Numbered from the stretch's first letter, positions 17,317 to 27,031 are shown. The stretch: 64,000 bases of DNA from Litorivivens sp041624475 (GCF_041624475.1 NZ_JBFJUX010000008.1:62001-126000); one strand, 5' to 3'. Made by a program: numbers and translations. The notes: a model not told the origin generated them from the sequence alone.

Positions 17317-18573
17317 ATGACTATTCAGGACACCATGATCACCATGGGCCGTCAGGCGCGAGAAGCCTCGCGCATTATGGCGGCACTGGGCACGGGCGAA
17401 AAAAATGCGGCGCTGCAGGCGATTGCCAAGGCGATTGATGCCGCACGGGCAGCTATTGCCGAGGCCAATGCTAGGGATCTGGCGGCTGGCCGCGACAATG
17501 GCCTCGATGCAGCCCTGCTGGATCGCCTCGAGCTGACCCCGGCGCGAATCGACGGCATGATCGAAGGCCTGCAACAGGTAGCGGCGCTGCCTGATCCGGT
17601 CGGAGAGATCAGCGACCTGAACTATCGCCCCAGTGGTATTCAGGTGGGCAAAATGCGCGTGCCGCTGGGCGTTATCGGCATCATCTACGAGTCGCGCCCC
17701 AATGTGACCGCCGAGGCGGCCAGCCTCTGCCTTAAATCGGGCAACGCTGCGATTCTGCGCGGCGGTTCTGAAGCCATCCATTCCAACCAGGCTATCGCCG
17801 ATTGCATTCGCAGTGGTCTGGCCTCTGTTGGTCTGCCGGAAACGGCCGTGCAGGTGGTGGCGACCACCGACCGCGCTGCGGTGGGCGCCCTGATCACTAT
17901 GCCCGACTATGTGGATGTGGTGGTGCCGCGTGGCGGCAAGGGGCTGATCGAGCGCATCTCGCGAGATGCGACGGTGACCGTTATCAAGCACCTCGATGGC
18001 ATCTGCCACGTCTATATCGACGACGAGGCCGCTGCGGACAAGGCGCTGGCTATTGCTGTTAACGCCAAAACCCACCGCTACGGCACCTGCAATACCATGG
18101 AAACCCTGTTGATTGCGGCTAGCCGTGCGCAGGAACTGTTGCCGGGTATTGCGCAGCAGCTGCAGGCAAAAGGCGTGGAGCTGCGCGGCTGTGAGCAGAG
18201 CCGCGCGATTGTGGCTGACATGCTGGCAGCCGACGACAGCGACTGGGCGACAGAATATCTGGCGCCGATTCTTTCGGTGAAAGTGGTCGGGGGACTGGAC
18301 GAGGCGATTGCCCATATCAATCAGTGGAGCTCTCAGCACACCGACGCCATTGTCACCGAGAATTACAGCAAGTCCCGACGCTTCCTGCGTGAAGTGGATT
18401 CCAGCTCGGTGATGGTAAACGCCTCCACGCGCTTCGCCGACGGCTTTGAATACGGGCTCGGTGCGGAAATTGGCATCTCTACCGACAAAATCCACGCCCG
18501 CGGTCCAGTGGGGCTGGAAGGCCTCACCTCGCAGAAGTACATTGTGCTGGGCGACGGACACATCCGGCAGTAA
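17317..18573 (+). CDS. proA: Glutamate-5-semialdehyde dehydrogenase
   Basis: The 418-residue enzyme reduces gamma-glutamyl phosphate to glutamate semialdehyde, the second step of proline synthesis. Motifs include 'GVIGIIYESRPNVTAEAASLCLKSGNA', 'VPRGGKGLIERI' and the Cys region 'HRYGTCNTMETLL'. I used the ATG at 17317 (GCGGGAA upstream), which gives an N terminus like other ProA proteins; an ATG at 17305 is the alternative. It opens the block of conserved housekeeping genes, and nadD follows with an overlapping start. Confidence 0.96.
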   Translation: MTIQDTMITMGRQAREASRIMAALGTGEKNAALQAIAKAIDAARAAIAEANARDLAAGRDNGLDAALLDRLELTPARIDGMIEGLQQVAALPDPVGEISDLNYRPSGIQVGKMRVPLGVIGIIYESRPNVTAEAASLCLKSGNAAILRGGSEAIHSNQAIADCIRSGLASVGLPETAVQVVATTDRAAVGALITMPDYVDVVVPRGGKGLIERISRDATVTVIKHLDGICHVYIDDEAAADKALAIAVNAKTHRYGTCNTMETLLIAASRAQELLPGIAQQLQAKGVELRGCEQSRAIVADMLAADDSDWATEYLAPILSVKVVGGLDEAIAHINQWSSQHTDAIVTENYSKSRRFLREVDSSSVMVNASTRFADGFEYGLGAEIGISTDKIHARGPVGLEGLTSQKYIVLGDGHIRQ

Positions 18574-19202
18574 TGGCGCACGCGATCCTCGGCGGCACCT
18601 TCGACCCGATTCATCGCGGGCATGTGGAGTGTGCCGTGGAGTTGCGGCAGCGTTTGGGGTTTTCCCGGCTCGATCTGGTCCCCTGCCATCTGCCGGCTCA
18701 CCGCAACTCGCCCGACTCCTCCGCCAGCCACCGTCTGGCCATGGCGCGCCTGGCGACTGCCGGTATTGCCGGTGTCGGAGTGGACGATCGCGAGCTGCGT
18801 CGCGAAGGTCCGTCCTACACGGCAGATACGCTGGCGGAGCTGCGCGAAGTGTTGGGCCGGGATGTCAGTCTGACGTTTGTTATGGGTGGCGATGCCTTCA
18901 ACACCCTGCAGCACTGGGCGCGCTGGAAATCCCTGTTTGAATTTGCGAATGTGGTTGTCATGGAGCGGGACGGAGTTGCGTGTCAGCCCGCCGCGGAAGT
19001 GATTGCCTATACTGAACCGCGCCGGGTTGACGCCCAGAAGATAACGGCACAGTCCAGCGGCGGTTTTGCTCGTATAGCGCTGCGGCCGTGGCCGCAGTCG
19101 GCCACGGAAGTGCGTCGCCGTCTGCAGGCAGGCGAGCCGCTGGGTGACTGGTTGCCCGAGGCGGTATTGGGCTATATCCGCGAACACCGGCTTTATCTTT
19201 AA
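18573..19202 (+). CDS. nadD: Nicotinate-nucleotide adenylyltransferase
   Basis: The 209-residue enzyme makes deamido-NAD from nicotinate mononucleotide and ATP. The nucleotidyltransferase motif GGTFDPIHRGHVE is at residues 8 to 20, and the late motif is 'ISTSxxR'-like as 'SATEVRRRL'. Its ATG shares a base with the proA stop (TAATG), so translation is coupled. The proA-nadD-rsfS-rlmH order is standard in gammaproteobacteria. Confidence 0.96.
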   Translation: MAHAILGGTFDPIHRGHVECAVELRQRLGFSRLDLVPCHLPAHRNSPDSSASHRLAMARLATAGIAGVGVDDRELRREGPSYTADTLAELREVLGRDVSLTFVMGGDAFNTLQHWARWKSLFEFANVVVMERDGVACQPAAEVIAYTEPRRVDAQKITAQSSGGFARIALRPWPQSATEVRRRLQAGEPLGDWLPEAVLGYIREHRLYL

Positions 19203-19215
19203 AATCTGGAGACAC

Positions 19216-19563
19216 ATGAAATCTGTTGAATTGGTGGAACTTGTCAAAACCGCGCTGGACGATATGAAGGCGCGAGACGTGGTGGTGCTCGACGTGCGCG
19301 ACATGACAGGTGTGACGGACTATATGGTTGTGGCCAGCGGCACCTCCAACCGCCATGTAAAGTCTTTGGCGAACAACGTGATTGATGAAGCCAAACAGCA
19401 GGGCATTAAGCCCTTCGGCACGGAAGGGGACAATGTCTCTGAGTGGGTGCTGGTGGATTTCGGCGATGTAGTCGTCCATACGATGCTGCCGGAAGCCCGC
19501 ACCTTTTATGATATTGAGCGTCTCTGGTCGGTGCCGGCGGGCAAACCGGGCGATGCGGATTAA
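19216..19563 (+). CDS. rsfS: Ribosomal silencing factor
   Basis: The 115-residue protein of the former DUF143 (Iojap) family binds ribosomal protein uL14 and blocks subunit joining during starvation. Motifs are 'DVRDMTGVTDYMVVASGTSNRH' and 'WVLVDFGDVVVHTM'. The true start is the ATG at 19216, after TGGAGA; the frame is open further upstream without reason to use it. It overlaps rlmH by 11 bases. Confidence 0.96.
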   Translation: MKSVELVELVKTALDDMKARDVVVLDVRDMTGVTDYMVVASGTSNRHVKSLANNVIDEAKQQGIKPFGTEGDNVSEWVLVDFGDVVVHTMLPEARTFYDIERLWSVPAGKPGDAD

Positions 19564-20020
19564 ACTGCTCGCGGTGGGTACCCGTATGCCGGCGTGGGTG
19601 GAGTCGGGCGTGGCGGAATACCGCAAGCGCCTGCCCGCCGAGTTCAGTCTGGACATACAGGAGATCCCGCTGGCCAAGCGGGGCAAAAATGCGGATATCC
19701 GCCGCGCCCGGCAGCAGGAGGGTGAGGCGCTGCTCAAGGCGGTGCCGCGTGACGATCTTATCGTGGCGCTGGATGTTACCGGCCGCTCGCTCAGCACCGA
19801 AAAGCTGGCCGAGACTCTTGGCGGCTGGTACGACGAAGGTCACAATGTGAGCCTGCTGGTGGGCGGGCCGGACGGGCTTGATCCAATGTGTCTTCAGCAG
19901 GCCCGACAGCGCTGGTCGCTGTCCGCCATGACCCTGCCTCACCCGCTGGTGCGGGTGATGCTGGCCGAACAGATTTATCGCGCCTGGAGTATTCTCCAGG
20001 GCCATCCCTACCATCGATAA
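19553..20020 (+). CDS. rlmH: 23S rRNA (pseudouridine1915-N3)-methyltransferase
   Basis: The 155-residue SPOUT methyltransferase begins MRIKLLAVGTRMPAWVESGV. It contains the SAM-binding 'LLVGGPDGL' and the C-terminal 'HPLVRVMLAEQIYRAWSI', all diagnostic of RlmH. It methylates the helix-69 pseudouridine of 23S rRNA on the assembled ribosome. The start lies inside rsfS. Confidence 0.97.
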   Translation: MRIKLLAVGTRMPAWVESGVAEYRKRLPAEFSLDIQEIPLAKRGKNADIRRARQQEGEALLKAVPRDDLIVALDVTGRSLSTEKLAETLGGWYDEGHNVSLLVGGPDGLDPMCLQQARQRWSLSAMTLPHPLVRVMLAEQIYRAWSILQGHPYHR

Positions 20021-20031
20021 GCGCAATCAGG

Positions 20032-21927
20032 ATGCCGCCAATCGATCGACTGAAAGACCCCAACCGCGAGCGCACTCTTTTTGGTCGCCGCTATCTGGTG
20101 GCCATTCTGGGTATGGGGGTTCTTCTGGGGGTGATCTGTGGGCGCTATATTTACCTGCAGGTGATGCAGCATGAACTCTACCAGGTGCAGTCGGATCGCA
20201 ACCGTATCCAGTTGCAGCCCATCCCTCCCAAGCGCGGCCTGATCTACGATCGCAACGGCGTGCTGCTGGCAGAAAACATTCCCAGTTACAGTCTGGTGTT
20301 GATCAAGGAGCGGGTGCCGGATATCGACAGCACACTGGCCGAGCTGGCCAAACTGATTGACATAGATGACGACGATATAACGAAGTTCAAGCGTCGCCTG
20401 CGCCATCGTCGCCCCTATCAGGCGGTTCCGCTGAAGCTGCGTCTGACCGAGGAGGAGATCGCGCGCTTTGCGGTGAATCGCTATCGGCTGCCGGGGGTGG
20501 ACATTGATGCCCAGCTGATCCGCTACTACCCGCAGGGCGAGCTGCTGGCCCATGTGCTGGGCTATGTGGGGCGGATCAACGAGCGTGAAATGGAGCAGAT
20601 CGATACGGTCAACTACAGCGCCACCAACCATATCGGCAAGCTGGGCATTGAGCACTTTTACGAGGATTCCCTGCACGGCACCGTTGGCTACCAGAACGTG
20701 GAAACCAATGCCCGGGGCCGGGTGTTGAGAGTGCTGGAGCGGCACCCGCCGATTCCCGGCGCGGATCTGGTGCTCAATATCGACGTCAATCTGCAGCGGG
20801 TGGCCCACGAGATCCTGGGCGATGAGCGCGGTGCCATTGTGGCGATCGACCCGGCCGACGGCGGGGTGTTGGCGATGGTGAGCACACCCAGTTACGACAT
20901 CAACCTGTTTGTGGGCGGGATCAGCAGCGAGAACTATAGGGCGCTGCGCGAATCCCCGGATCTGCCCCTGTTCAATCGCACCCTGCTGGGTCAGTACCCC
21001 CCGGGCTCTACGCTCAAGCCAATCTTCGGGCTCGGTGGGCTGCACTACGGCGTGGTGACCCGGCGCACAACGGTTTACGATCCCGGGTGGTACAAGCTGC
21101 CTTACGACGAGCGGATTTATCGGGACTGGAAAGCTGGTGGTCACGGCAACCGGATCGATCTGCATCAGGCGGTTGTCGAATCCTGTGATGTTTACTTTTA
21201 CGACATGGCCTACAACATGGGCATTGACCGTATTCACGAGTTCGGATCCCGTTTTGGTCTGGGTCAGCGCACCGGTATTGATAATGACAACGAGCGAGCC
21301 GGCTTGCTGCCTTCTCGGGAATGGAAGCGCGAAGTCAAAGGTTCCCACTGGTTCCCGGGTGAAACGGTCAACGTCGGCATCGGCCAGGGGTTTATGTTGA
21401 CCACACCGATGCAGCTGGCGGTGTCGACCGCGGTGCTGGCGAGTCGGGGTGAGCGCCGGGTGCCGCGCATTGCGCGCAGCATCAATGGCGTGCCGGTGTC
21501 GGCACCGATCAAGCCGCAGGTGGAACTGGCCAATGAAAGTGACTGGGATTACATGCACGAAGTGATGGAGGATGTCGTGCATGGCCCCCGCGGTACGGCC
21601 AAGAATATTGCCAAGAATCTGGACTATCGCATCGCTGGCAAAACCGGTACTGCCCAGGTCGTCAGCATCGAATCACACGAGGATTATGACCCGGAGCAGG
21701 TGGCCAAGCGTCAGCGCGATCACGCCTTGTTTGTCGGATTTGCACCCGCTGACAACCCGAGTATTGTTCTGGCTGTGGTTGTGGAAAATGGCGAGGCGGG
21801 TGGTCGCGTGGCTGCACCTATCGCGCGCCGCGTATTCGATGCCTACCTGCGTCCTGATACCCTCAAGCATCAGCCGAAGCTGAATCCCGCTACGCTCAAG
21901 GCCGCTGTAGGAGACGAAGAGGTATGA
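20032..21927 (+). CDS. mrdA: Penicillin-binding protein 2 (elongasome transpeptidase)
   Basis: The 631-residue inner-membrane transpeptidase cross-links peptidoglycan of the lateral wall. It has one N-terminal membrane helix (YLVAILGMGVLLGVICGRYI), a dimerisation domain, and the transpeptidase domain with Ser326 in GSTLKP and KTGT in 'AGKTGTAQV'. Start at ATG 20032, 12 bp after rlmH. The frame is open upstream only because it overlaps rlmH. It works with RodA, encoded next with an ATGA overlap. Confidence 0.97.
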   Translation: MPPIDRLKDPNRERTLFGRRYLVAILGMGVLLGVICGRYIYLQVMQHELYQVQSDRNRIQLQPIPPKRGLIYDRNGVLLAENIPSYSLVLIKERVPDIDSTLAELAKLIDIDDDDITKFKRRLRHRRPYQAVPLKLRLTEEEIARFAVNRYRLPGVDIDAQLIRYYPQGELLAHVLGYVGRINEREMEQIDTVNYSATNHIGKLGIEHFYEDSLHGTVGYQNVETNARGRVLRVLERHPPIPGADLVLNIDVNLQRVAHEILGDERGAIVAIDPADGGVLAMVSTPSYDINLFVGGISSENYRALRESPDLPLFNRTLLGQYPPGSTLKPIFGLGGLHYGVVTRRTTVYDPGWYKLPYDERIYRDWKAGGHGNRIDLHQAVVESCDVYFYDMAYNMGIDRIHEFGSRFGLGQRTGIDNDNERAGLLPSREWKREVKGSHWFPGETVNVGIGQGFMLTTPMQLAVSTAVLASRGERRVPRIARSINGVPVSAPIKPQVELANESDWDYMHEVMEDVVHGPRGTAKNIAKNLDYRIAGKTGTAQVVSIESHEDYDPEQVAKRQRDHALFVGFAPADNPSIVLAVVVENGEAGGRVAAPIARRVFDAYLRPDTLKHQPKLNPATLKAAVGDEEV

Positions 21928-23069
21928 GTCACTCAGACTTCATTCGCCAGTTACCGCGCGACCACCACGCCCAAGATATTCAACGCAACATTTTCCAGCG
22001 TTTGCGGCTGGACCTGACCCTGTTGGTTCTGTTGCTGACGCTGACCGGCTTCGGGCTGGTGATTTTATACAGCGCCAGCGGTGAGAGCGCCGCGATGGTG
22101 GCGCGGCAGGCGCGCTACCTGCTAATTGGCTACATTGTGATGTTTGCGGTTGCCCAGGTGAACGTTGAAAGCCTGAAACGTCTGGCGCCGATCGCCTATG
22201 TGGCGGGCATAGGCCTGCTGTTGGGCGTGGCCTTTTTCGGCGACGGTGCCAAGGGCGCCCAGCGCTGGCTTTCCATCGGCGGTTTCCGTTTTCAGCCCTC
22301 CGAGGTGCTGAAACTGGTTCTGCCGATGACTCTGGCCTGGTATTACGCGATGCGGCCGCTGCCGCCGCGTTTCAGCGCGGTGATGAGCGGACTGGTCATC
22401 CTGCTGGTGCCCGCCTTCCTGATTGCGCGCCAGCCGGATCTGGGGACCGCCATCATTATTGCCTCCTCCGGTATTTTCGTACTGTTCCTGGCGGGTATCG
22501 GCTGGCATATCATTGCCGCCGGCTTTGCCCTGCTGGGCGCGGCAGCCTGGCCGATCTGGGAGTTTGTGCTGCACGACTATCAGCGCGGGCGGATTTTGAC
22601 CATGCTCAACCCGGAGCGCGACAAGCTCGGCGCTGGTTGGAATATCATCCAGTCGCAGACGGCCATCGGCTCGGGCGGGGTTGACGGCAAGGGCTGGCTG
22701 CAGGGAACCCAGTCCCACCTGGATTTTCTGCCGGAGAGTCACACCGACTTTATTGTCGCGGTACTGGCCGAGGAATTCGGCCTGCGCGGCGTGCTGGCGC
22801 TGGTGCTGGTCTACCTGTTGCTCATTTTGCGCGGGTCCTGGATTGCGGTCCATGCAAAACACAGCTTTGGTCGTCTGTTGGCGGGGAGTATAACGCTCAC
22901 TTTTTTTGTCTATGTATTCGTGAATATGGGGATGGTGTCGGGATTGCTGCCGGTAGTTGGTGTACCCTTGCCCCTTGTCAGTCAGGGCGGTACGTCGCTG
23001 GTGACTCTGATGATTGGATTTGGCATTTTAATGAGTATTCGCGCCGACGAGCGCTTTATCCACCAGTAA
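21924..23069 (+). CDS. rodA: Rod-shape SEDS glycosyltransferase
   Basis: The 381-residue polytopic membrane protein is of the SEDS family. Motifs include 'GDGAKGAQRWLSIGGFRFQPSE', 'ARQPDLGTAIII' and the C-terminal 'GVPLPLVSQGGTSLVTLM'. It polymerises lipid II glycan strands with PBP2 in the elongasome. Its start overlaps the mrdA stop by four bases. Confidence 0.97.
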   Translation: MSHSDFIRQLPRDHHAQDIQRNIFQRLRLDLTLLVLLLTLTGFGLVILYSASGESAAMVARQARYLLIGYIVMFAVAQVNVESLKRLAPIAYVAGIGLLLGVAFFGDGAKGAQRWLSIGGFRFQPSEVLKLVLPMTLAWYYAMRPLPPRFSAVMSGLVILLVPAFLIARQPDLGTAIIIASSGIFVLFLAGIGWHIIAAGFALLGAAAWPIWEFVLHDYQRGRILTMLNPERDKLGAGWNIIQSQTAIGSGGVDGKGWLQGTQSHLDFLPESHTDFIVAVLAEEFGLRGVLALVLVYLLLILRGSWIAVHAKHSFGRLLAGSITLTFFVYVFVNMGMVSGLLPVVGVPLPLVSQGGTSLVTLMIGFGILMSIRADERFIHQ

Positions 23070-23097
23070 TCATAAAAACGGAAGGTTTCTGAACACG

Positions 23098-24075
23098 ATG
23101 CGTAAAGCCCTGATGTCCCTCGCGCTGCTTCTGTCGCTGCCGGCAGCCTCGTGGGCGAATTATCTGGATCACGAGCAGGCAAGACCGTTTACCGACCGGA
23201 TGGTTTCCGAGCACGGCTTTGAACGCAGCCGGGTCGAAGCGCTACTGGCGCAGGCCGAGCGCAAACAAAGCATTCTGGACGCTATTGCCCGCCCGGCGGA
23301 GCGCACCCTGGAGTGGAAGGACTACCGCAGGATATTCATTCAGGAGTCCCGAATAGAACAGGGCGTCGAGTTCTGGCGCGAGCACCGTGCCACGCTGGAG
23401 CGGGCCCATAAGGAATACGGGGTGCCGCCACAGATCATTGTTGCGGTCATCGGGGTCGAAACCCGTTACGGGCGCCACAAGGGCAACTACCGTGTGCTCG
23501 ATGCGCTGGCGACCCTGGGCTTTGACTACCCGCCCCGCAGTAAATTCTTTGGCAAGCAACTGGAGGAATACCTGCTGATGACGCGCGAGCAGAGCCTGGA
23601 CCCGCTTGAATTGAAGGGCTCATACGCCGGTGCCATGGGCTTCGGCCAGTTTATTCCCAGTAGCTATCGCAGTTTTGCCGTTGATTTCGACGGCGACGGT
23701 GTTGCGGATATCGTCAACAATCCGGTCGATGCCATCGGCAGTGTTGCCAACTATTTCGCGCGGCATCACTGGCGTCAGGGCGAAGCCGTGGTGCTGGCCG
23801 CCGATGTGGCAAAGCAGCATGATGCCGAGGTGTTCGAGGCCGGCCTGAAGCCAAAGTGGAGCGTGGCCCAGCTGGCTGACAAAGGGGTGCGCAGTTATGC
23901 CAAGCTTGACGGCGACGCCATGGCCAGTGCAATTCGCTTTATCGGCGACGAGGGTGAGGAGCATTGGCTCGGGCTGCACAATTTTTATGTGATTACCCGC
24001 TACAACCACAGCTCCATGTATGCGATGGCGGTGTATCAATTGAGTCAACTGGTGGCCCAGCGTTACACACAATGA
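23098..24075 (+). CDS. mltB: Membrane-bound/periplasmic lytic transglycosylase B
   Basis: The 325-residue protein has a cleavable signal peptide (MRKALMSLALLLSLPAASWA). The catalytic Glu lies in 'AVIGVETRYGRHKGNYRVLDAL', followed by 'GAMGFGQFIPSSYRSFAVDFD', the MltB signature. It has no lipobox cysteine, so it is a soluble or signal-cleaved form. It cleaves glycan strands to 1,6-anhydroMurNAc ends. It overlaps rlpA by four bases. Confidence 0.95.
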   Translation: MRKALMSLALLLSLPAASWANYLDHEQARPFTDRMVSEHGFERSRVEALLAQAERKQSILDAIARPAERTLEWKDYRRIFIQESRIEQGVEFWREHRATLERAHKEYGVPPQIIVAVIGVETRYGRHKGNYRVLDALATLGFDYPPRSKFFGKQLEEYLLMTREQSLDPLELKGSYAGAMGFGQFIPSSYRSFAVDFDGDGVADIVNNPVDAIGSVANYFARHHWRQGEAVVLAADVAKQHDAEVFEAGLKPKWSVAQLADKGVRSYAKLDGDAMASAIRFIGDEGEEHWLGLHNFYVITRYNHSSMYAMAVYQLSQLVAQRYTQ

Positions 24076-24899
24076 AGCGGACCTTGTCGTATTGGGCTTT
24101 GGCCCTCTGTCTCGTGCTGCCGGGCTGCTCTTGGCTGAAGGATTCACCGCCGGTGCCGCCATCGGGGCCAGCTAAAGACAGTGCGCCCAGGCAGGTGCTG
24201 GACCCCGCGATGATCAACGATGCGGTGCCGCGCTGGGAACCGATTACCTCGCGCGGAAACGTCAGCCCCTATGTTGTTATGGGGCGTCGCTATGAGTTGA
24301 TGACGGATTATCGCGACTACCGGGAACGGGGCATTGCGTCTTGGTATGGCACCAAGTTTCACGGACGCCTGACCTCTAATGGCGAGGTCTACGATCTCTA
24401 CAAAATGACGGCCGCCCACAAAACGCTGCCCATCCCGGTCTATGTGAAAGTGACCAACCTCAATAACGGTCGCACGGCGATTGTGCGAGTCAATGACCGG
24501 GGGCCCTTCCACGGTGACCGGATCATCGACCTCTCTTACGCGGCGGCGGTTAAGCTGGGCTTCGCCGATCAGGGCACGGCGCCAGTGGAAATCAGCGTCA
24601 TTGATCTGGATAATAAACAGCTTGCCAGCGATCCGGCCCGCGAACGTGCGCCTGGCGCAAACTATTTTCTGCAGGTTGCGGCGTTTCAGGTAAAGGGCAG
24701 TGCCCTGCGCCTGCAGGCGGAATTGGCAGGGCGGCATGAGTTGCCGGTGCATATTAGTGCCAGCAATGACTCTCCGCCTTTTCATCGTGTTCGCGTTGGC
24801 CCGTTCACCGATTATCTGGAAGCCGAGCGGGTGCGGCGGATGTTAGAGCGCGACAACTACGGGCTCGCGTCCATCGTCACCGACAACAGCAAACCCTGA
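24072..24899 (+). CDS. rlpA: Septal-ring lytic transglycosylase, lipoprotein
   Basis: The 275-residue lipoprotein has a lipobox (LVLPGC, Cys about 17). It has a double-psi beta-barrel domain with 'GIASWYGTKFHGRLTSNGE' and 'VRVNDRGPF' (catalytic Asp), and a C-terminal SPOR domain ('YFLQVAAFQVKGSALRLQAEL') that binds denuded septal glycan. ATG at 24072 overlaps mltB; the longer open frame upstream is inside mltB. The gene order mltB-rlpA-dacA is typical. Confidence 0.95.
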   Translation: MKRTLSYWALALCLVLPGCSWLKDSPPVPPSGPAKDSAPRQVLDPAMINDAVPRWEPITSRGNVSPYVVMGRRYELMTDYRDYRERGIASWYGTKFHGRLTSNGEVYDLYKMTAAHKTLPIPVYVKVTNLNNGRTAIVRVNDRGPFHGDRIIDLSYAAAVKLGFADQGTAPVEISVIDLDNKQLASDPARERAPGANYFLQVAAFQVKGSALRLQAELAGRHELPVHISASNDSPPFHRVRVGPFTDYLEAERVRRMLERDNYGLASIVTDNSKP

Positions 24900-24918
24900 A
24901 AACTTGAAACGGAAACCC

Positions 24919-26085
24919 ATGTCCTATACCAAACGCCTTCTAGCTCTGCTGTTTATGTTGTTTCCCGTCTGGGCGGCCGCCCAGCCTTCGCTGATTCCGG
25001 CCCCGCCGCAGATCGCAGCCAAAGCCTGGATTCTGATGGACGCTGACAGCGGCGAGGTCATTACGGAACATAGGGCTGATGAGCGCCTGCCGCCGGCCAG
25101 TCTGACCAAGCTGATGACCAGTTATGTGCTGTCCTACTGGCTGGAAAATGGTCAGGTAGCGAACGACGATATCGTTACTATCAGCAAAAACGCCTGGGCT
25201 CAGAATCCCGTATTCAAGGGCTCGTCCCTGATGTGGCTTGAAGTCGGAAAGCAGGTCTCACTGGGTGAGCTGCATCGCGGTATTGTGGTGTCGTCAGGCA
25301 ATGACGCTACCGTGGCTGTTGCCGAATATATTGCCGGCAGTGAGAAATCCTTTGCCGAGGTGATGAACCAGCATGCCTATCAGCTGGGCATGGAAAACAC
25401 CCATTTTACGAATTCCCACGGTCTGCCCCACGAAGATCAGTACTCGTCAGCCAGGGACATGGCGCTGCTCGCAAAGGCAATCTTGGGGTACCCGGCAGAA
25501 TACGCGCTCTACAGCGAAAAAGAGTTTACTTACAACGGGATTCGCCAAACCAACCGCAATCGTCTCCTGTGGAGCGACCCGAGTGTTGATGGCTTGAAGA
25601 CCGGGCACACTGAGGCGTCTGGCTATTGTCTGGTAGCCTCTGCAGAGCGTGAAGGTATGCGCTTGATTTCCGTGGTGATGGGGACCAAAAGTGAGTCTGC
25701 GAGAGAGCGAGAAACGCAGCGTTTGCTGGCCTATGGCTTTCGCTTCTTCGAAACTCACCATCTCTACACCTCCGGTACCGAGTTGAGCACGAGTCGGGTC
25801 TGGAAGGGCGCAGCAGACTCCGTAAGCCTTGGTGTGAAAGATGAGGTGCACCTGACCATTCCCCGCGGTAAGCACAAGGAGCTGGAAGCCGCGCTCAGCG
25901 TCGATGACGTGCTGACGGCCCCGATTAGTGAAGGCCAGGAATACGGTGAACTGGTCGTGTCGCTGGATGGTGAGGAGCTGGTCCGCACCCCGCTGGTGGC
26001 ACTGCAGAACGTCGAGGAGGGCGGCATCCTGAAACGCCTGTGGGACGCCATTGTCTTGTTTGTTCTTAATTTGATTGGCCGCTGA
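24919..26085 (+). CDS. dacA: D-alanyl-D-alanine carboxypeptidase (PBP5/6 type)
   Basis: The 388-residue periplasmic enzyme trims the terminal D-Ala of stem pentapeptides. It has a signal peptide to 'WAAAQPS' and three serine-peptidase motifs: SLTK in 'PASLTKLMTSYV', SGN in 'VSSGNDATVAVAEY', KTG in 'DGLKTGHTEASG'. The C-terminal PBP5-like domain ends with an amphipathic or hydrophobic helix (WDAIVLFVLNLIGR) that anchors it. Start at ATG 24919 (GGAAAC upstream) rather than the TTG at 24904. Confidence 0.95.
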   Translation: MSYTKRLLALLFMLFPVWAAAQPSLIPAPPQIAAKAWILMDADSGEVITEHRADERLPPASLTKLMTSYVLSYWLENGQVANDDIVTISKNAWAQNPVFKGSSLMWLEVGKQVSLGELHRGIVVSSGNDATVAVAEYIAGSEKSFAEVMNQHAYQLGMENTHFTNSHGLPHEDQYSSARDMALLAKAILGYPAEYALYSEKEFTYNGIRQTNRNRLLWSDPSVDGLKTGHTEASGYCLVASAEREGMRLISVVMGTKSESARERETQRLLAYGFRFFETHHLYTSGTELSTSRVWKGAADSVSLGVKDEVHLTIPRGKHKELEAALSVDDVLTAPISEGQEYGELVVSLDGEELVRTPLVALQNVEEGGILKRLWDAIVLFVLNLIGR

Positions 26086-26354
26086 TGACTGAGCCAGAAG
26101 CCCCGAAAATTGAATTTCCCTGCGCCTATCCGATCAAGGTGATGGGCGACGCCAAGCCGGATTTCAGCGATCTGGTGGTCAATGTGATGAGTGAGTTTTG
26201 CGGGCCCATCGACCCGCAGGATATCCGTGTCAAACTGAGTCGAACCGGTAAATGGTGCTCGGTGTCTGTCACGATTACCGCGACTGGCGAGCGCCAGCTG
26301 CAGGCCATTTTCGAGGCGCTCAAGGCAACCGGCCGCGTTCAGATGGTGCTGTGA
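26085..26354 (+). CDS. ybeD: YbeD-family protein (DUF493)
   Basis: The 89-residue ACT-like small protein has 'FPCAYPIKVMGDAKPDF' at the start and 'RTGKWCSVSVTITATGERQLQAIFEAL', matching YbeD. A regulatory role near lipoate synthesis has been proposed for the family; the exact function is not established. Its ATG overlaps the dacA stop (TGATG), and its own stop overlaps lipB. Confidence 0.93.
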   Translation: MTEPEAPKIEFPCAYPIKVMGDAKPDFSDLVVNVMSEFCGPIDPQDIRVKLSRTGKWCSVSVTITATGERQLQAIFEALKATGRVQMVL

Positions 26355-27028
26355 TGGCGGCGCCCTCAACGCTCACGGTGCGCTGGCTGGGCCAGAGCGA
26401 GTACGAGCCGACCTGGCACGCGATGCAGGATTACACCGCCAGCCGTGGCCCCGATAGCGCCGACGAGCTGTGGCTGCTGGAGCACCCCGCAGTATTTACC
26501 CAGGGGCAGGCGGGCAAAGCCGAACACCTGCTGGCCCCCGGTGATATCCCCGTGGTGCAGGTGGATCGGGGTGGTCAGGTCACCTATCACGGCCCGGGAC
26601 AGCTGGTCGGCTATGTGCTGCTCGACCTGAAGCGGCTCGGTATCGGTGTGCGGGCGCTGGTTACCGCCATCGAGGAAAGCGTTGTTGCTCTGCTGGGCGA
26701 ATACGGTGTCAGCGCGGCACCCCGTGCCGATGCCCCCGGGGTCTACCTTGAAAATGGTGCCAAAATCGCGCAAGTGGGCCTGAGAGTGCGCCGAGGCTGC
26801 AGCTTTCACGGCCTCAGCCTCAATCTGGATATGGACCTGAGCGCGTTCCAGCGCATCAATCCCTGTGGTCATGCCGGCATGGCGGTGACCGATCTCGCTA
26901 CTACCCTGGAGCGAGCGGTTGATCTGGCCCGCGTTGGCATGCGTCTGGCCGAGATATTTCGGGGGGCCTTGGGTTATTCTGCCTGCGATCACGTGTACAA
27001 TGCGGGGTTTCCCTGTAGTTCGAGGTAA
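26354..27028 (+). CDS. lipB: Octanoyltransferase (lipoate-protein ligase B)
   Basis: The 224-residue enzyme transfers octanoyl from acyl-ACP to lipoyl domains. Motifs include 'GGQVTYHGPGQLVGYVLLDL', the catalytic Lys in 'NGAKIAQVGLRVRRGCSFHG' and the catalytic Cys in 'RINPCGHAGMAVTDL'. It overlaps ybeD by one base (TGATG). The following lipA starts four bases after its stop, so lipoylation genes are coupled. Confidence 0.96.
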   Translation: MAAPSTLTVRWLGQSEYEPTWHAMQDYTASRGPDSADELWLLEHPAVFTQGQAGKAEHLLAPGDIPVVQVDRGGQVTYHGPGQLVGYVLLDLKRLGIGVRALVTAIEESVVALLGEYGVSAAPRADAPGVYLENGAKIAQVGLRVRRGCSFHGLSLNLDMDLSAFQRINPCGHAGMAVTDLATTLERAVDLARVGMRLAEIFRGALGYSACDHVYNAGFPCSSR

Positions 27029-27031
27029 GTC

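Noticed and set aside
17278..18561. A 427-codon minus-strand frame
   Set aside because: Antisense to proA, a certain gene.
20008..21582. A 524-codon open frame on the minus strand
   Set aside because: It is antisense to mrdA, has no known motifs, and its composition follows from GC-rich codon use of the real gene.
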